Assembly: GCF_026183895.1 (NCBI RefSeq)
Contig: NZ_JAPFQI010000004.1
Span: 124,001-188,000, forward strand
DNA length: 64,000 nt
Reading direction: 5' to 3'
Origin: Sabulicella glaciei
GTDB lineage: Bacteria; Pseudomonadota; Alphaproteobacteria; Acetobacterales; Acetobacteraceae
The position numbers and the translations under genes were made by a program. Numbering within the stretch: the first letter of the stretch is position 1; each line of letters starts with the position of its first letter. Of this stretch, positions 34,301 through 42,411 are shown piece after piece. The notes under the pieces were generated by a model, which was not told the DNA's origin, ran no database searches, and worked only from the letters and a program-made list of their open reading frames with translations.

Positions 34301-35787
34301 ACGACGCGGAAATCCAGGTAGCCCTCGTCCAGCATGCCGCCCTTGTCGGTCACGTTGAACTTGCCCCGCTTGGGGTCGAGGAGGGTGACGACCGTCACGG
34401 GAAGAAGCTGGATCGCGATCGCGGTTTCATAGATTTCCGACCAGAAGGAGTGGCGGTTCGGCCCATTCAACCGCGCCGAGGTGGCGACGGCGTGGAACAG
34501 GTGCCCGCCCGCATAAGCCACGATCGCGAGCGGCGAGGCGGCGATGACCGACTGCCCGAAGAACAGGAAGGCCAGGGGCGACGTCAGGAAGACGACGCGC
34601 GGCAGCGCGAACAGATAGGAATAGGAGGCGGTGAAGTAGCAGAGGCGCTGCGTCACCCTCAGCGCCCGGGCGAAGGGCGTGTTTTCCTGCCGCATGATCT
34701 GGATCATGCCGCGTGCCCAGCGCATGCGCTGGCCGATATGGATCGCCAGCCGCTCCGTGGCGAGGCCGGAAGCGAGCGGAAGGCGCAGATAGGCGGTGTG
34801 CCAGCCCTTGGACTGCATCCGGAAGGAGCAGTGGCAGTCCTCCGTGACCGTCTCGTGCGGAACGCCGCCCACCTCTTCCAGCGCCTCGCGCCGAATGACT
34901 GCGCAGGAGCCGCAGAAGAAGGCCGCGTTCCAGGTGTCGTTGCCGTCCTGGATCAGCCCGTAGAAGAGCAGGCCTTCATTCGGCACCGGGCGCCCACGGG
35001 CCAGGTTGCGCTCGAATGGGTCGGGCGAGTGGAAGTAGTGCGGCGTCTGCACCATGGCGATGCGCGAATCCCGCTCCAGCCAGCCCAGCGTCATCTGCAG
35101 GAAAGCGCGGGTCGGGGCGTGGTCGCAGTCGAAGATGGCGATGTACTTGCCGCTCGTGTGACGCATCGCGTGGTTGAGGTTGCCGGCCTTCGCGCCCTTG
35201 TTGTCTGGCCGGATGATGTAACCGCAGCCCGCCTCCTCCGCGAAGGCGCGGAACTCCGGGCGGCGGCCGTCATCCAGGATCCAGACCTTCAGCTTGTCCT
35301 GCGGGTAGTCCATCTGCATGCAGGCCAGCACCGTCGGCCGGACGATCTCCAGATCCTCGTTGTAGGTGGGGACGTAGACGTCGACCTCGGGCCACTCCTC
35401 CGGATTGGGCGGCAGCGGCACGGGCTTCCGGCCGAGCGGCCAGGCACCCTGGAAATAGGACAGGAACAGCAGGATCGCGGCGTACAGCTCGGCGCAGACC
35501 AGCCCGGTGCCGAGCAGGGTCTGCAGAAATCCTTCGAACTCGAGCGTCTCGGTCGCGCGCCAGAACAGGTAGCGGAGCGTCACCATGCCCGAGAGGGCAA
35601 TCAGCACGAGCGACGCGGCCCGGGACCGGAAGCGGTTCACCACCAGGAACACGGCGATGCCGAGCAGGGTCAGCAGCCCCTGCTGCGCCGCGTTCAGCGG
35701 CAGGGTGATGACGGAAATGGCGAGCAGCAGCCCCGCCGCGATGGAGACCCCTCGCAGGGCCCGGCCCTGCGCCGCACGAATCCTCAT
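31306..35787 (-). CDS. bcsAB: Fused cellulose synthase BcsA-BcsB
   Basis: This 1493-residue fusion has a catalytic BcsA half: N-terminal membrane helices, a GT2 domain with DDG (172-174), DCD (220-222), TED (315-317) and QRMRW (353-357), and the gating-loop motif FNVTDKGG (about 477-484). A PilZ domain follows with the RRRAR region (558-562) and DLSLSG (585-590), so cyclic-di-GMP activation is expected. From about residue 720 a signal-like hydrophobic segment starts the BcsB half (periplasmic carbohydrate-binding and flavodoxin-like domains), which ends in a membrane anchor (AIALVAAAFLLGLPWYWIM). Fusion is known for AcsAB of Komagataeibacter. It is coupled to bcsQ (ATGA) and bcsC (TAATG). Confidence 0.95.
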   Translation of the reverse strand: MRIRAAQGRALRGVSIAAGLLLAISVITLPLNAAQQGLLTLLGIAVFLVVNRFRSRAASLVLIALSGMVTLRYLFWRATETLEFEGFLQTLLGTGLVCAELYAAILLFLSYFQGAWPLGRKPVPLPPNPEEWPEVDVYVPTYNEDLEIVRPTVLACMQMDYPQDKLKVWILDDGRRPEFRAFAEEAGCGYIIRPDNKGAKAGNLNHAMRHTSGKYIAIFDCDHAPTRAFLQMTLGWLERDSRIAMVQTPHYFHSPDPFERNLARGRPVPNEGLLFYGLIQDGNDTWNAAFFCGSCAVIRREALEEVGGVPHETVTEDCHCSFRMQSKGWHTAYLRLPLASGLATERLAIHIGQRMRWARGMIQIMRQENTPFARALRVTQRLCYFTASYSYLFALPRVVFLTSPLAFLFFGQSVIAASPLAIVAYAGGHLFHAVATSARLNGPNRHSFWSEIYETAIAIQLLPVTVVTLLDPKRGKFNVTDKGGMLDEGYLDFRVVWPTITLFLLVFAGFCVGVVGSLTTTMGTLEFQAYLLNTIWAGLCLIPLSASIAVGREREQSRRRARSPAVLPARLSMPDGTEVAAQTVDLSLSGSRLTIERPLGVAEGDAIRASFHAGGEWVTVPARIVSWEGSVAFLEFTPSGLADEAAIVRVFFGRPDAWLHWDKWPADRPLRALGMVVGATADAVFRRYRFALSKAPKRVPDAPAAAKGPVRVSDVLPPRRAVATTAAALALLLAGAAPALSQVRFPPSSAPAQLPPALAPLPPPLLAPSPAPLELPPASGREIRLTLRELGQQGPMQLRGTADLQGVLFGIRADEVVTEGRLSLSGAVSPSLLPSLSQLAITLNEQPVGQITPDPARPAFGPLDFPLDPVAFTELNRLNFRFTGRYAVECNDPLSGLLWATVSERTTMTLRVERLPPQRDLARLPEPLFDPRDLRSALRLPVVLAESAGPQALRAAAIATSWFAVQAGYRGARFPVEREIPARGDAILFAVGAEAWPELSLPRLEGPTLAVVANPNDSFGTLLVVAGRSEAEAAQAATGLAVARAGLSGPLATLGDVRPAPRLPYDAPLWLPPDRAVPVGELLPAERLQASGYQPGPIRVPLRTAPDLYTWRNRGIPLELAWRAPPGPVVDTGSSRFDVLVSGNYLRSFPLGEWERSAWWDWLMRQAGANADVRRGRMAIPTYSLLGREDLELRFDMRPMNRGDCVAVPGDIRAALDPTSRVDLSGAYRFARLPNLGFFASAGFPFTRMADLSETTAILPDRPNAVETGAFLDLVGGLAAHVGLAATGLQVVGPGGVQAAAGRDLLVFGTLGRQPALATLLADTPMQMQGNRLSVALPPMLQDVRALLSDAPSSTERNRATAHLSSIGEGMGALIGARSPLSSSRSVVAVTGATPAAMGEVVSALLDPARVAQIQGDLSVFSGTGIAAFRTGATYGVGDLPWWLVPQAWMQGRFERLAIALVAAAFLLGLPWYWIMRRKAASRLRARTPKEPR

Positions 35788-36605
35788 TCGGTCAGGCCCC
35801 AGTCGGACAGCGCGGTGTAGTCCCGGCGCGGCGCGCCAGGCGCGGCCGGTCGGAGGCCGAGGCGCTCGATGACGGCGTCGGCCAGCATCTGCAGGTCCTC
35901 CCCGGCGCCGCCCTCGGATCCGTCCAGCAGCAGTCGCTTCTGGGCCAGCGCCTCACCGAGTGTCTCATCCTGCGCCACCGCGCCGATCAGGCGGTCGCCC
36001 AGCGTGCGGGACGCAGCCTCCATCACCGCCTTGGAGAGGGGCTGGTCGAGCGCCACCTGGTTGAGTGCCACCGCCACCTTCGCGGAAAGGCGGCTGGACA
36101 GCGTGCCATGCCCGAGCACCCGGCCGGAGGCGACCAGCGGCAGCATCGCGGCGCTGCCCGCATCCGCCATCAGCACGACCAGCAGCAGGTCCGCGAGCGG
36201 GACCAGGGCCGAAAGCCCGGCGGAAGGCCCAGGCGGGCAATCCACGATCACCACGGTCCCTGGCTGGCTAAGCATCTCCCCCACCGGCCCAGCGACGCGG
36301 TCGGGGGCATCCAGCAGCCCCGCCTGCAGGCGCATGACCTTGCGTGGGTCCAGCGAGCCGTGCGGGAGCACGCGCGCGCCCCATGCGGTGTTGCGCACGG
36401 CATCGCGCCAGGGGCGGGGCGGCTCCGAGAACAACCCGCCCTCCTCGTTGAAGGGGAGGCCCAGATGCAGGCGCAGCGCGTTTTGCGGATCGAGGTCCAG
36501 CGCGATGACGGGGTGTCCCCGCGCGGCGAGGATCGCGGCCAGATGGGCCGTGAGCGTGGTCTTGCCCACGCCCCCTTTGGGCGAGGACAGGCAGATCAGA
36601 GGCAT
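35784..36605 (-). CDS. bcsQ: BcsQ/YhjQ ParA-like ATPase of the cellulose operon
   Basis: This 273-residue MinD/ParA-type protein has the deviant Walker A SSPKGGVGKTTLTAHLAAIL, LDLDPQNALRLHLGLP and VIVDCPPGPSAGL (Walker B region). In enterobacteria BcsQ helps place the synthase at the pole and is needed for cellulose output; here the role is inferred from operon position and from DPQNALRLHL, a BcsQ-like block. TGATG overlap with the upstream gene and ATGA with bcsAB. Confidence 0.92.
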   Translation of the reverse strand: MPLICLSSPKGGVGKTTLTAHLAAILAARGHPVIALDLDPQNALRLHLGLPFNEEGGLFSEPPRPWRDAVRNTAWGARVLPHGSLDPRKVMRLQAGLLDAPDRVAGPVGEMLSQPGTVVIVDCPPGPSAGLSALVPLADLLLVVLMADAGSAAMLPLVASGRVLGHGTLSSRLSAKVAVALNQVALDQPLSKAVMEAASRTLGDRLIGAVAQDETLGEALAQKRLLLDGSEGGAGEDLQMLADAVIERLGLRPAAPGAPRRDYTALSDWGLTE

Positions 36606-37009
36606 CAGGAACCTTGCTCCGGCCGGAGCTTGTGCAAGGCGGCGAAGGCGCTGGGACGCCGCGAGGGAGGACGGGGAGGGCTGGCCGCCGGATTCGGCGC
36701 GGGCGAGCCCGTCACCTCGGCGAGAAATGGGAAGGCCGCGGCCTCGCGTCGCGGCGGTGCCGGGGGGGCTGCCGCAGCCTCGAGTGCGGCAGGCTCGGCC
36801 ATTGGAGGAGGAGATGCGGCCGCCTCCGGCGCGGGCTGCACCATTGGCAGCGCCTCGACCACGTCTTCCTGAGGCTCGGGCGGAGCGGAGGCGGGAAGGG
36901 AGGACTCGAATGCCGGCGGCTCGAACCCAAGGTAACGGAAGCCGCTGAGCCCGGTCGCCTTGGCGACCCGCCCCACCTCACCTTCCAGCGAATTCGAGGC
37001 AGAGGCCAT
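36605..37009 (-). CDS. Pro/Ala-rich small protein at the head of the bcs operon (BcsP/BcsR-like position)
   Basis: This 134-residue acidic/proline-rich protein begins MASASNSLEGEVGRVAKATG, has a short aromatic motif GLSGFRYLGFEPP, and is then mostly Pro/Ala/Glu low complexity. The short conserved N-terminus, disordered tail and TGATG coupling to bcsQ match the place of BcsP/BcsR-type accessory proteins, but the sequence alone does not prove homology. The ATG at 37009 has GGAGAGG just upstream; ATGs at 37039-37045 lack a ribosome site. Confidence 0.6.
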   Translation of the reverse strand: MASASNSLEGEVGRVAKATGLSGFRYLGFEPPAFESSLPASAPPEPQEDVVEALPMVQPAPEAAASPPPMAEPAALEAAAAPPAPPRREAAAFPFLAEVTGSPAPNPAASPPRPPSRRPSAFAALHKLRPEQGS

Positions 37010-37759
37010 GCCGGCCTCTCCAGAGACAGCACTTGCCATCATCATGGTGGGGCGTTGCAGCTGTGCGTCCCATCCCGGCCCGCATTCCTGCGGATCCTGG
37101 AATGCAGCCGCGTCCGGCTTCGCAAGACGCGAGGAGAACAAGTGGCGGAAGCCGCTTGGCGCCTCCCTGGTCCGACTCCCATCCATCGCAAACGTCACGC
37201 TTGGTCCCGATCATCTGCCCGTTGCCGTGGATGGCACACACGGCCGTCGGGCGTAAGTACGCGATTACCCGCATCGCGACTTCAATGAAATGCGCGAAGA
37301 ACCGAGACCGACAAACAAAGGCAGGAACGGGGCGAGGTCCGGCGTGAGAGGCTGCCAGACCACGCAGGGTGCAGTCGCGCCAATTGTGTCGCCCCGCTGT
37401 CCGCCTTGGGACGATGCTCAAAATATGAGTTCGCAGCGAATGCTCAAGACAAAAATGGCGAAGGATGCACCTTAAATTTCCGGAAAGGTGGATGCCCCGA
37501 GAAAGGGAGCGCCCCCGGAAGAATTCCGGGGGCGCTCCGCAAAAATTCAACGGACGCAACTGCACCGCGAACCGGTTTACGCATCCCCCCACACCCCAGC
37601 AACGCGGGCTTACACGTAGCCATCGGGAAGAATGGCGAGGTCGCCCGCCGCCGGGCGTCATGTGCGACCGAAGAAAGGCAACAACCGTCATGCAAATGCC
37701 CTGATGGTGCCGATACTGCGCATCGACAGGCCAAAGGGGCCTATCAGTGTGAGGCAACG
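37010..37759. other. 750-base non-coding region between the bcs operon and a small secreted-protein gene
   Basis: No open frame here looks like protein, and base composition is visibly more AT-rich than the neighbours, especially 37230-37500. It must hold the bcs promoter (leftward) and the promoter of the gene at 37760. The one strong structure is the hairpin at 37506-37538. I saw no tRNA- or riboswitch-like fold by eye. Confidence 0.6.
37506..37538. repeat. Perfect 15-bp inverted repeat with a GAA loop
   Basis: GGAGCGCCCCCGGAA (37506-37520) and TTCCGGGGGCGCTCC (37524-37538) pair completely around three bases. Neither side has a long T-run (minus strand continues CTTTCTC, plus strand GCAAAAA), so it is at best a poor terminator for leftward transcripts. 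It could also be the body of a small RNA. Confidence 0.7.
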
Positions 37760-38053
37760 ATGAAAAAGGCTTTGCTGGGGGCTTTGTTTCTGGTCGCAGG
37801 CGCCCTCGCCACGGCGCCGGCGGCGCAGGCGCAGTATTACGGCCAGGGCGGCTATGAATCCTATGATCGAGGGCGCCATTCCCGCGCCTGGGCACGGGAG
37901 GCGGAGTGGCAGGAGCGCATGGAGCGCCGCGCCCGCCGGGAATACTGGCGCCACCAGCGCCACGCGATGGAGCGCCAAGCCTACGAGGCTGGCAGGCGTG
38001 ACGCCTACCACCAGCACCAGCCGGTGATGCCGTGGCAGGGCGGCTGGCGCTAA
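37760..38053 (+). CDS. Small secreted basic protein of unknown function
   Basis: This 97-residue protein has signal peptide MKKALLGALFLVAGALATAP (cleavage near AQAQ). The mature part is a Tyr/Arg/His/Trp-rich helix: YYGQGGYESYDRGRHSRAW, then EWQERMERRARREYWRHQRH. GAGG lies 5 bases before the ATG. The aromatic, cationic composition would suit binding to polysaccharide or envelope; this is only inference. Confidence 0.72.
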   Translation: MKKALLGALFLVAGALATAPAAQAQYYGQGGYESYDRGRHSRAWAREAEWQERMERRARREYWRHQRHAMERQAYEAGRRDAYHQHQPVMPWQGGWR

Positions 38054-38061
38054 GCTGAAGC

Positions 38062-38090
38062 CACGGGCCGCCGCGTCCCGGCGGCCCGTG
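38062..38090. terminator. GC-rich hairpin between two convergent genes
   Basis: CACGGGCCGCCG pairs with CGGCGGCCCGTG (12 bp, 5-base loop), 8 bases after the stop of the small secreted protein and 27 bases beyond the stop of the ABC ATPase gene. It has no T-run, so termination is plausible but unproven. Confidence 0.5.
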
Positions 38091-38117
38091 ACCCGCTTCC
38101 CAGGCTTGGCGGTGCGG

Positions 38118-39218
38118 TCAGCCTCGCAGCGCGTCCCGCCGCGCAAGGCTCTGCCCTGTCGCGGCGTCGAAGAGGTGGATGCGCCCGGGGTCGAGGCGCA
38201 GGGTCGCGGGAGCGTTCAGGGCGCATCGCACGCTGCTCTTCACCTCGGCGGTGAAGCGAAGCTTCGGCGCGATCTCGACCTCGATCAGCCGCTCAGAGCC
38301 AATGAGCTCTGTCATCCAGACCGTGCCCGGCACTGCACCCTCGGCACCGGGCTCGGCCACGCTCACATCCTGTGGCCGAATGCCGAGGACGAGGCGGGAC
38401 GGCGCGCCGGCGAGGTCGAAATGGTCTGGCGCGGGCAGCGCCGTGCCCGCAAGCCGCAGCACCGGGCGCCCACCCTCGGCGCCCAGCTCAACCTCCGCGA
38501 AGTTCATGGGCGGAGAGCCGATGAAGCCCGCCACGAAAAGATTGGCCGGCCGGTCATAGACCTCCTCCGGCGTGCCGAATTGCTGGACCACTCCCGCATC
38601 CATGACGGCGACGAGGTCGGACATCGTCATCGCTTCCAGCTGGTCATGCGTGACGTAGATGGAGGTGGTCTGGAGGTCGAGGTGGAAGCGCCGCAACTCG
38701 CCGCGCATCGTCGTGCGGAGCTTGGCGTCCAGGTTGGACAGCGGCTCGTCCATCAGGAAGATGTCGGGCTTGCGGACCATGGCGCGCCCCAGCGCCACGC
38801 GCTGCCGCTGACCGCCCGATAGAGCCTTGGGCTTGCGGGCGAGGAGATGCGCGATCTCCAGCACCTTGGCGACGATGCCGACCTTCTCTGCCCGCTCGGG
38901 CTTCGCCATGCCGCGCACCTTGAGGCCGTAGCCGATATTCGCGGCCACATCCATGGTCGGGTACAAGGCGTAGGACTGGAACACCATGGCGATGTTGCGC
39001 TCGCCGGGGGAAAGGTGGTCCACGCGGCGGCCGCCGAACCAGATCGCGCCCTCCGTCGCCTTTTCCAGCCCCGCGATCATGCGCAGCAGCGTGGTCTTGC
39101 CGCAGCCCGAGGGGCCGAGCAGCGTGACGAAGCGCCGTTCGGGGAAGGTCAGGTCGAGCGACTTCAGCACCTGGTTGGAGCCGAAAGATTTCGAGAGGCC
39201 CTCGAGGCGAACATCCAT
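38118..39218 (-). CDS. ABC importer ATPase, MalK/UgpC type
   Basis: This 366-residue ATP-binding subunit has Walker A GPSGCGKTT at 35-43, signature LSGGQRQRVALGRAMVRKP, Walker B DIFLMDEPLSNLDAKLR and the switch His in YVTHDQLEAMTMSD. The C-terminal TOBE-type domain with LGIRPQDVSVAEP is typical of carbohydrate and glycerol-3-phosphate importers. It is last in a five-gene transport operon, 5 bases after the MalG-like permease. Confidence 0.93.
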   Translation of the reverse strand: MDVRLEGLSKSFGSNQVLKSLDLTFPERRFVTLLGPSGCGKTTLLRMIAGLEKATEGAIWFGGRRVDHLSPGERNIAMVFQSYALYPTMDVAANIGYGLKVRGMAKPERAEKVGIVAKVLEIAHLLARKPKALSGGQRQRVALGRAMVRKPDIFLMDEPLSNLDAKLRTTMRGELRRFHLDLQTTSIYVTHDQLEAMTMSDLVAVMDAGVVQQFGTPEEVYDRPANLFVAGFIGSPPMNFAEVELGAEGGRPVLRLAGTALPAPDHFDLAGAPSRLVLGIRPQDVSVAEPGAEGAVPGTVWMTELIGSERLIEVEIAPKLRFTAEVKSSVRCALNAPATLRLDPGRIHLFDAATGQSLARRDALRG

Positions 39219-39223
39219 CGCGG

Positions 39224-40111
39224 TCAGCCCTTCACCGCACCGGCACCGAAGCCGGCGACGAGGTGCTTCTGGAGCAGCATGAACAGCACTGCCATCGGCA
39301 CCGTCATCATCACGGAGGAAGCCATCATCAGCCCCCAATCCACGTGCGTGCCGTCGAAGAAGTGCATCACGCCGACAGTCAGCGGCAGGTTCTCCATGGA
39401 GTTCATGAAGACGCGGCCGAACAGGTAGTCGTTCCAGGAGACGATCAGGGTGAAGATCGCCGCCGCGATGATGCCTGGCCAGGCCGTCGGCAGCACGATC
39501 TCCCAGAACACGCGCAGGCGGGAGGCGCCGTCCACCAGCGCCGCCTCCTCGATCTCGATCGGCACGCCGCGGAAGAAGGCCCACATCAGCCACATGCAGA
39601 AGGGCAGGGTGATGCACACATAGCCGAGGATGAGGGAGAAGAGCGTGTCGGTCAGGCGCAGATCGGCCATCACCAGGAACATGGGAAACACGAAGATGAT
39701 GGACGGCACCATGTAGCCCACCAGCGCGAGATAGGGCACCGCGCGCTGCCCTGGGAAGCGGAACCGCGTCAACGAGTAGGCTGCGAGGGTGGAGACGATC
39801 GTACTGATCGCCGTGGTGCCGAGGGTGACGATGACGCTGTTGAGGAACCAGTCCAGGAAGAAGGCGGAGGGAGGTGGACCGCTGGCGGCCGCCGCGCCGG
39901 CCTGGAAATAGGCCTGCTTGCCTTCCAGCAGCGCCCGGTAGTTTTCGAGCGTCCAGCTTTCAGGCCACAGCGTCGGCGGCCAGCGGAAGATCTCCTCCTT
40001 GGGCTTCACGCTGGTGAAGAAGGCCCAGACCAGCGGAAAGCAGACCAGGAAGGTGACGGCCGAGAGCAGCGCATAGAGCGCCACGCGGCCCAGCACGATC
40101 TTGGCGCTCAC
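39224..40111 (-). CDS. ABC importer permease, MalG type
   Basis: This 295-residue inner membrane protein has about six helices and the EAA loop EIEEAALVDGASRLRVFWEI. The start is GTG at 40111, giving a GTGA overlap with the other permease gene; the frame's longer extension upstream is antisense-like. It pairs with the MalF-type subunit to form the translocation pore. Confidence 0.92.
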   Translation of the reverse strand: MSAKIVLGRVALYALLSAVTFLVCFPLVWAFFTSVKPKEEIFRWPPTLWPESWTLENYRALLEGKQAYFQAGAAAASGPPPSAFFLDWFLNSVIVTLGTTAISTIVSTLAAYSLTRFRFPGQRAVPYLALVGYMVPSIIFVFPMFLVMADLRLTDTLFSLILGYVCITLPFCMWLMWAFFRGVPIEIEEAALVDGASRLRVFWEIVLPTAWPGIIAAAIFTLIVSWNDYLFGRVFMNSMENLPLTVGVMHFFDGTHVDWGLMMASSVMMTVPMAVLFMLLQKHLVAGFGAGAVKG

Positions 40112-41004
40112 GTCGCCTTCTCCTCCTGCCCGAAGCCCGAGACACGGACATAGACCACCGTGCCCGCCAGCAGCAGGACGATCATCACCACCCCCGTTGC
40201 AGCCGCGACGCCGAGACGGAGATTGGCCATCCCCTCCTCGAAGGCATAGACGGCGAGGTTGAAGGTGGACGTGCCCGGCCCGCCCCGCGTCAGCAGGTAG
40301 ATTTCCTCGAACTTGTTGAAGGTCCAAATGGTGCGGAACACGATCACCACTACAAGCACCTCTTTCAGCATCGGCAGGGTTATGTCGGTGAAGCGGCGCC
40401 AGGCGCCCGCGCCATCCACCTTCGCGGCGTCGTAAAGCTCGGTGGGGATGGTCTGCAGCCGGGCCAGGACGCAGATGATGACGAAGGGTGTGTACTTCCA
40501 CACGTTCAGCAGCACGGCCGAGGTCATGGCCATGTTCGGCGTCGAGAGCCAAGCAATGTTCTGCTCGATGATGCCAAGCGAGACGAGCGCGTGATTCACG
40601 ATGCCGATTTCGGAGTTGAAGATCCAACGCCAGTTCAGCGCGATCACAACCGTCGGCACGATGTAGGGAAACAGCAAAAGCCCACGGAATACCGCGATGC
40701 CCGGCAGCGCCACATGAAGCAGCATGGCAAGTCCGACGCCGAGCAGCGTCTGCAGGACGATGGACCACCCCGTCCAGACCAGGGCTTGGCTGAAGCTTTC
40801 CCAGAACAGCGGATCGTTAAAGATCCGCTCAAAATTCTCGAACCCCACCCAGGTCAAATCGTCGGGCCGGAGGGGGTTATAGCTGTAGAAGGCCAGCCGC
40901 ACCGCCTCGGCCACGGGCCAGACCATGAAGGCACCGGCCGTGACCAGGAAGGGCAGCATGAAGAGGATTCCGACCTGCCGGTCGGACAGGCGGAATCCCC
41001 GCAT
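40108..41004 (-). CDS. ABC importer permease, MalF type
   Basis: This 298-residue membrane protein begins MRGFRLSDRQVGILFMLPFL and has the EAA loop ELYDAAKVDGAGAWRRFTDI with TLPMLKEV. The usual six membrane segments are visible, including GLLLFPYIVPTVVIALNW. It starts two bases before the receptor gene ends. Confidence 0.92.
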   Translation of the reverse strand: MRGFRLSDRQVGILFMLPFLVTAGAFMVWPVAEAVRLAFYSYNPLRPDDLTWVGFENFERIFNDPLFWESFSQALVWTGWSIVLQTLLGVGLAMLLHVALPGIAVFRGLLLFPYIVPTVVIALNWRWIFNSEIGIVNHALVSLGIIEQNIAWLSTPNMAMTSAVLLNVWKYTPFVIICVLARLQTIPTELYDAAKVDGAGAWRRFTDITLPMLKEVLVVVIVFRTIWTFNKFEEIYLLTRGGPGTSTFNLAVYAFEEGMANLRLGVAAATGVVMIVLLLAGTVVYVRVSGFGQEEKAT

Positions 41005-41006
41005 CC

Positions 41007-42371
41007 TCAGCCAGCCAGCATGCGCGCGTTGTCGCGCCGGATGGTCTCGAACTGCCGCTGGCCCCACTGGACCGCCTGACGCGGCTGCTCGTTGTTCAAT
41101 AGCATGCGCTGCACCGCCTGCGCCCAGACGCTGCGTCCATGTGCGGAGCCGGCCAGCGGGTTGACCCCGTGCCGAAGCTCAAGCCCCGTGTTGCAGGTGT
41201 GCGGGACGGACTGGCTGAAAATCACGTCCAGCGAGCGGCGCTTCGACTGGTAGAAGGGGTGGGCCAGCATGGCGGGCGCGGTGGCCACGTCCTTGAAGAC
41301 TGGGCCCACGTTCGGCATCAGGCTTTGGCTGTAGCGCACCAACCAGTCGACGTTGTTGGAAACGTAAGTGACGGCTTCCTTCGTCTCGCGGATGAAGGCG
41401 TTGTCGCGGCGCGGGATGATCCAGCCGTTGATGTCGGTCCAGGACCAGCGCATTCCTGTGCCAGGATGGGCCGGGTTCAAGTAGTATTCCATGTTGTTGA
41501 AGAGCTGCGGAGTTTCCTCCGCAGCTCGGCCCATGGTGCGGCCCCAATAGGCGGACATCCCCGTGCGGCCGGCCACGTGCTGATCCACGACCTGGAGGAA
41601 GGAGAACTCCACCGCTGCGCGCGGCATGAACGGGTGCAGGCGGCGGATGAAGTCGAAGGCCTCCACCGTGGCGGGGCTGTCGAAGACGGTTTTGAACCCG
41701 TCGCGCGGGTCCCAGGTCATCCCGCCCGCCTGCCAGATGAACTGCGTGATGTGGTAATCGGCGCAGAGGTTGCGGCCCAGCGCCATGGTGTAGCCCGCCA
41801 TGCCGGGCTTGCGCTCGCTGATGGTGCGGGCAGCGTTGGCGAACTGGTCCCAGTTCCAGCTGGCCGGGTCACCCAGCCCCAACTCGTTCACGATGTCCTG
41901 CTGCACGACCAGCAGGCAGGGCTGGTGGTGCACGGGCACGGCGTACTGCACGCCCTTCCAGGCTCCGAACTGCTCCAGCGAGAACCCGTCCACCAGCCGC
42001 TCCCGCGCGCGGATGGCGTTGTTCACGTCCTCCACCGGTTCCAGCAAGCCTTCAGCCGCAAGCTGGTAGGCGATGGGGCTTTCCACGCTGATCAGCGCCG
42101 GAGGGCGCCTTGCCGCGAGGTCAGTGGTGAGCTTCACCGTCACCCCGTCCCAGGGGATCTGCTCCACCTCGAAGCGGATGCCGGCATTGTTGCGCTCGGC
42201 CCATTCGTTCATGCCCTGCACGAAGACGCCGCCATAGGGCCCGGGCTCGCCCCAGACGCGCGCGACGCGCGGCTGGTTCTGCGCGAGGGCCGGGGCGGCG
42301 AGTCCGGCGGCAAGGGCCGAGCCGCCCAGCAAGGCAGCGCGGCGCGTGGCGAGAAGGCTGGTCGTGCTCAT
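41007..42371 (-). CDS. ABC importer periplasmic substrate-binding protein (extracellular solute-binding family 1)
   Basis: This 454-residue receptor has a twin-arginine-like leader (LLATRRAALLGGSALAAGLA with APALAQ cleavage). The mature part shows GVTVKLTTDLAARRPPALIS, AVPVHHQPCLLVVQQDIVNE and WSWTDINGWIIPRR. It is of the size and pattern of family-1 receptors for sugars and polyols. Co-transcription with an HpsN-like dehydrogenase suggests a small polyol-type substrate. GGAGGGAGGAG precedes the ATG. Confidence 0.88.
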   Translation of the reverse strand: MSTTSLLATRRAALLGGSALAAGLAAPALAQNQPRVARVWGEPGPYGGVFVQGMNEWAERNNAGIRFEVEQIPWDGVTVKLTTDLAARRPPALISVESPIAYQLAAEGLLEPVEDVNNAIRARERLVDGFSLEQFGAWKGVQYAVPVHHQPCLLVVQQDIVNELGLGDPASWNWDQFANAARTISERKPGMAGYTMALGRNLCADYHITQFIWQAGGMTWDPRDGFKTVFDSPATVEAFDFIRRLHPFMPRAAVEFSFLQVVDQHVAGRTGMSAYWGRTMGRAAEETPQLFNNMEYYLNPAHPGTGMRWSWTDINGWIIPRRDNAFIRETKEAVTYVSNNVDWLVRYSQSLMPNVGPVFKDVATAPAMLAHPFYQSKRRSLDVIFSQSVPHTCNTGLELRHGVNPLAGSAHGRSVWAQAVQRMLLNNEQPRQAVQWGQRQFETIRRDNARMLAG

Positions 42372-42411
42372 GGCGTGAACTCCTCCCTCCGTGACTCGGG
42401 TGCTTCCCCGA

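Noticed and set aside
33409-35820. An 803-codon plus-strand frame opposite bcsAB
   Set aside because: It is a shadow frame; His/Arg/Gly-rich, without motifs, and the minus strand carries complete cellulose synthase motifs.
36978-37895. A 305-codon minus-strand frame across the non-coding region upstream of the bcs operon
   Set aside because: It overlaps the secreted-protein gene antisense, has no ribosome site and no protein-like composition; its left end is only another frame of the bcs leader gene.
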